Of a stretch of 64,000 nucleotides of DNA, positions 61,639 through 64,000 are shown piece after piece. This DNA is from Puffinus mauretanicus (Eukaryota; Chordata; Aves; Procellariiformes; Procellariidae). The DNA lies in NCBI GenBank assembly GCA_023333565.1, contig JAJKFH010000157.1:434001-498000 (forward strand). Reading direction: 5' to 3'. Numbering within the stretch: position 1 is the first letter of the stretch; each line of letters starts with the position of its first letter. Under the pieces are notes generated by a model. It was not told the origin of the DNA. It searched no databases and saw only the letters and a list, made by a program, of their open reading frames with translations. The position numbers were made by a program, and so were the translations under genes.

Positions 61639-62728
61639 GGGAAAGGCTGTGGATGTGGTCTACCTGGACTTCAGTAAAGCCTTTGACACTGTCTCCCACA
61701 GCATTCTCCTAGAGAAGCTGGCGGCTCACGGCCTAGACAGGTACACTCTTTGCTGGGTAAAAAACTGGCTGGACAGCCGAGCCCAGAGAGTTGTGGTGAA
61801 TGGAGTTAAATCCAGTTGGCGGCCGGTCACGAGCGGTGTTCCCCAGGGCTCAGTACTGGGGTCGGTCCTGTTCAATATCTTTATCAATGATCTGGACGAG
61901 GGGATCGAGTGCTCCCTCAGTAAGTTTGCAGACGACACCAAGCTGGGCGGGAGTGTTGATCTGCTGGAGGGTAGGAAGGCTCTGCAGAGGGACCTGGACA
62001 GGCTGGATCGATGGGCTGAGGCCAACTGTATGAGGTTCAACAAGGCCAAGTGCCGGGTCCTGCACTTCGGCCACAACAACCCCAGGCAACGCTACAGGCT
62101 TGGGGAAGAGTGGCTGGAAAGCTGCCCAGAGGAAAAGGACCTGGGGGTGCTGATTGACAGCCGGCTGAACATGAGTCGGCAGTGTGCCCAGGTGGCCAAG
62201 AAGGCCAATGGCATCCTGGCCTGTATCAGAAATAGTGTGGCCAGCAGGAGCAGGGAGGTGATCGTGCCCCTGTACTCGGCACTGGTGAGGCCGCACCTCG
62301 AATACTGTGTTCAGTTTTGGGCCCCTCACTACAAGAAGGACATGGAGGTGCTGCAGCGTGTCCAGAGGAGGGCAACGAAGCTGGTGAAGGGCCTGGAGCA
62401 CAAGTCTTATGAGGAGCGGCTGAGGGAACTGGGGTTGTTTAGTCTGGAGAAGAGGAGGCTGAGGGGAGACCTCATCGCGCTCTACAACTACCTGAAGGGA
62501 GGTTGTAGCGAGGTGGGTGTTGGTCTCTTCTCCCAAATAACTAGCGATAGGACGAGAGGAAATGGCCTCAAGTTGCGCCAGGGGAGGTTTAGATTGGATA
62601 TTAGGAGAAATTTCTTTACTGAAAGAGTGGTCAGGCCTTGGAACAGGCTGCCCAGGGAAGTGGTAGAGTCACCATCCCTGGAAGTATTTAAAAGACGTGT
62701 AGATGAGGCCCTTAGGGACATGGTGTAG
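61631..62728 (+). pseudogene. CR1 ORF2, catalytic half of RT and C-terminal domain
   Basis: This 365-codon frame carries the first catalytic Asp ([11 protein letters not shown]), [10 protein letters not shown] and the catalytic FADDTKLGG. The C-terminal region follows, with [25 protein letters not shown] and [22 protein letters not shown], ending at TAG 62726-62728. All RT catalytic residues are present. Strong antisense reading frames here are shadows. Confidence 0.95.
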
Positions 62729-62788
62729 TGGACATGGTGTGTTGGATTGACGGTTGGACTCGATGATCTTAAAGGTCTTTTCCAACCT

Positions 62789-62830
62789 TACTGATTCTAT
62801 GATTCTATGATTCTATGATTCTATGATTCT
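62789..62830 (+). repeat. ATTCTATG tail of the full-length CR1
   Basis: Five consecutive TGATTCTA-phase units of the 8-mer end the element, the typical bird CR1 3' terminus used to prime reverse transcription. The 42.7-kb copy has only two. Confidence 0.95.
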
Positions 62831-62936
62831 AAACTAAGTCAAATTCCCCAAGTCAACTATCTACTGCCTGCATCAGTAATTAGTAAATGATCTCCCTTCC
62901 CATGAGCTTTCTCGCTCTCATTCTTCCTATTTTTCT

Positions 62937-63069
62937 GTCAGAGTTCAAGGAGCATCTGGACGACACTCTTAGTCACATGGTTTAGTTTTAGGCAGTCCTG
63001 CAAGGAGTAGGGATTTGGACTCGATGATCCTTATGGGTCCCTTCCAACTCAAGATATTCTATGATTCTG
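62937..63069 (+). mobile_element. CR1 3' tail insertion (133 bp), different subfamily
   Basis: It begins within ORF2 (FKEHLDDTLSHMV-like) and contains the 3' UTR with GGACTCGATGATCCTTATGG and the final ATTCTATGATTCTG. The UTR wording (CCTTATGGGTCCCTTCCAAC) differs from the full-length copy (CTTAAAGGTCTTTTCCAACC), so it is a separate CR1 subfamily. TTTTCT occurs on both sides (62931-62936 and 63070-63075), a possible target duplication. The host LTR continues on both sides. Confidence 0.85.
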
Positions 63070-63386
63070 TTTTCTCCCTCATCCTGCTGCCAGGGGGACA
63101 GGGAACAGTGAGTGAGTAGCTGTGTGGGTCCTTGGATGTGAGCCGGGCCAATCCACCACATTGATGCACCAGGTGGTTGTGCTTAATTCAGAGGGACCTT
63201 GGCAGGTCAGAGAAGCAGGTAGAGAGGAACCTCTTGGAGTTCAACAATGGGAAACACCAAGTCCTGCACTTAGAGAGGACTAAACACATGCACAAGCACA
63301 GGCTGGGGGCTGACTGGCTGGAAAGCATCTTTGCAGAAAAGGCCCTGGGGGTCCTGGTAGACAGCATGTTGAACATTTCCCATTAG

Positions 63387-64000
63387 GTAATATTTCTTTA
63401 TTATCAGAAAGAATTACAAACTTTTGTACATCAAACCAAAGGCATCCCAATAAGCATGTGAGTCAAAAAATCTGGATTATACTTTGGATAAAAGGAACCT
63501 TTGTTCTCTTACTGAATACGAGGGTACAAACCTTGCTTGTGTAGTTACTGTCTTCAAGTGTGCAGATGTCAAAATTAAGGTATAGTGGCCAGGTATCTAC
63601 CAGAATATTCATCATACAGACAAGGTATAAGTTAGGCTTCCGAAGGGGAAATACTACATTCTACTGACTTATTTTATTCACTTGTTGAATATTGTAACGG
63701 ACATTTTCTACTGTCATTCTTCTCAATGGATCGAACCAGCCCCTTAGACCTGATTCATTTTCCTCTATCCTCTGTAGGTATGTTTAGTATAAAAATAGAA
63801 GTATTATCAGATTAATGCGGTAGACTCTGTTCAAATGTTAGAACTCATACCATTTAAGAATATTGACATACTGCAAGGATTTATAACAATAGCAATGTCA
63901 TTTGGAAACTTTATTTATCTGCAGCCTCTTGTATTCTTAGCAAAGCCCTGAAATTTAGCTTCCTTGTTAGTTACTAAAATTCAGTAATCAGTCTCTGTTC
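63387..64000. other. Unique AT-rich sequence, nothing identified
   Basis: The last 614 bp hold no recognised repeat or exon; reading frames are very short. Confidence 0.55.

Larger units (their letters stand above)
58354..62830 (+). mobile_element. Full-length CR1 LINE, lightly damaged
   Basis: About 4.48 kb, the usual full length of CR1. It runs from a GC-rich 5' end (GCCACCGAGGCGAAGGGCTCCGG) through a 5' UTR, ORF1, ORF2 and a short 3' UTR to five ATTCTATG-type units. It sits inside the host LTR, which continues on both sides (AAATGAAAATAAA to the left, AAACTAAGTCAAATT to the right). The only plausible target duplication is AAA. Lesions: one frameshift in ORF1, one stop and one frameshift in ORF2. 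CR1 elements mobilise by target-primed reverse transcription. Confidence 0.96.
51581..63160 (+). mobile_element. Host LTR of the nest, interrupted three times
   Basis: Four pieces (51581-51914, 57992-58353, 62831-62936, 63070-63160; about 890 bp in all) form one LTR-like unit. It starts at about 51582 with TGTTAAGCG and ends in AATCCACCACA, between copies of TTGATG (51575-51580 and 63161-63166). The middle has ACCCACACCAGAGCA-like repeats of the 'ggacccatgctgga' type, and the third piece continues the U-rich end (AATTCCCCAAGTCAA...). It resembles a common avian LTR type by memory, which I do not name. There is no internal coding region, so it was a solo LTR when the later elements landed in it. 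Confidence 0.75.
51295..63386 (+). mobile_element. Old CR1 fragment split by the LTR insertion (51295-51580 and 63161-63386)
   Basis: The left part carries the RT region, with KSFG-VSHNF-like text at 51310-51330 and the intact box [10 protein letters not shown] (51538-51567). It stops after GTGGTTGATG at 51580. The right part resumes at 63161 with TTGATGCACCAGGTGG and runs on through IQRDLGR-, VLHLERTKHMHKHRL- and GVLVDSMLNIS-like text to about 63386. With one copy of TTGATG removed the two halves join in register, as expected of an RT domain interrupted by an insertion. This is the oldest layer of the nest. Neither CR1 end is present. Confidence 0.88.

Noticed and set aside
61850..62536. 228-codon minus-strand reading frame (and 43937-44533 in the other CR1)
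   Set aside because: Both are antisense shadows of the GC-rich CR1 RT region; the matching position in two CR1 copies comes from shared sequence, not from a gene.
62789..62830. Short regular repeats as a CRISPR-like array
   Set aside because: They are the 8-bp tail units of CR1 with no spacers, in a vertebrate genome.

Overview
The window is vertebrate and almost certainly avian chromosomal DNA from a gene-poor, AT-rich stretch (intergenic, or a very large intron). The evidence is the repeat content. There are CR1 LINEs of the bird type, ending in tandem ATTCTATG units and carrying an esterase-type ORF1 and an endonuclease-RT ORF2. There are also envelope-less ERVL-type retroviral copies whose LTRs run TGTCCTGG...CACGACA with 5-bp target duplications. 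I found no host protein-coding exon, tRNA or rRNA gene, CRISPR array or bacterial-type feature that I can support. I cannot name the species.

Layout. 1-1152 is the degraded right part of an old ERVL pol gene (RNase H and integrase, minus strand) that runs off the left edge. 1.2-26.4 kb is mostly unique sequence with three ancient CR1/L3-like LINE tails (2.64-3.46, 11.6-12.25 and 17.4-18.2 kb). 26369-27896 holds two solo ERVL LTRs in opposite orientation, each with its own perfect 5-bp target duplication, 489 bp apart. 28-42.6 kb is unique sequence with two more CR1 antisense remnants and a sharply bounded GC-rich block of about 0.45 kb (36.0-36.45 kb) of unknown origin. 42669-44771 is a CR1 with an internal deletion of about 2.3 kb. 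47097-47679 is a solo LTR of a more diverged ERVL subfamily.

51295-63386 is a nest of transposons about 12 kb long. An old CR1 fragment was split by an unrelated LTR (51581-63160, duplicated TTGATG). That LTR was in turn hit three times: by an almost complete ERVL provirus (51915-57991, minus strand, duplication CCCAT), by a full-length 4.5-kb CR1 (58354-62830), and by a 133-bp CR1 tail (62937-63069).

The most unusual object is the ERVL provirus. It has gag, protease-RT, RNase H-integrase and a normal 3' LTR, but no 5' LTR. Its 5' end is instead about 66 bp of the U5 end in inverted orientation, so the integrated DNA has U5 termini at both ends, with an intact 5-bp target duplication. This looks like integrase-mediated insertion of an aberrant reverse transcript. 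All ERV and LINE genes here are broken by stops or frameshifts. They are described as relics and no working system is implied.
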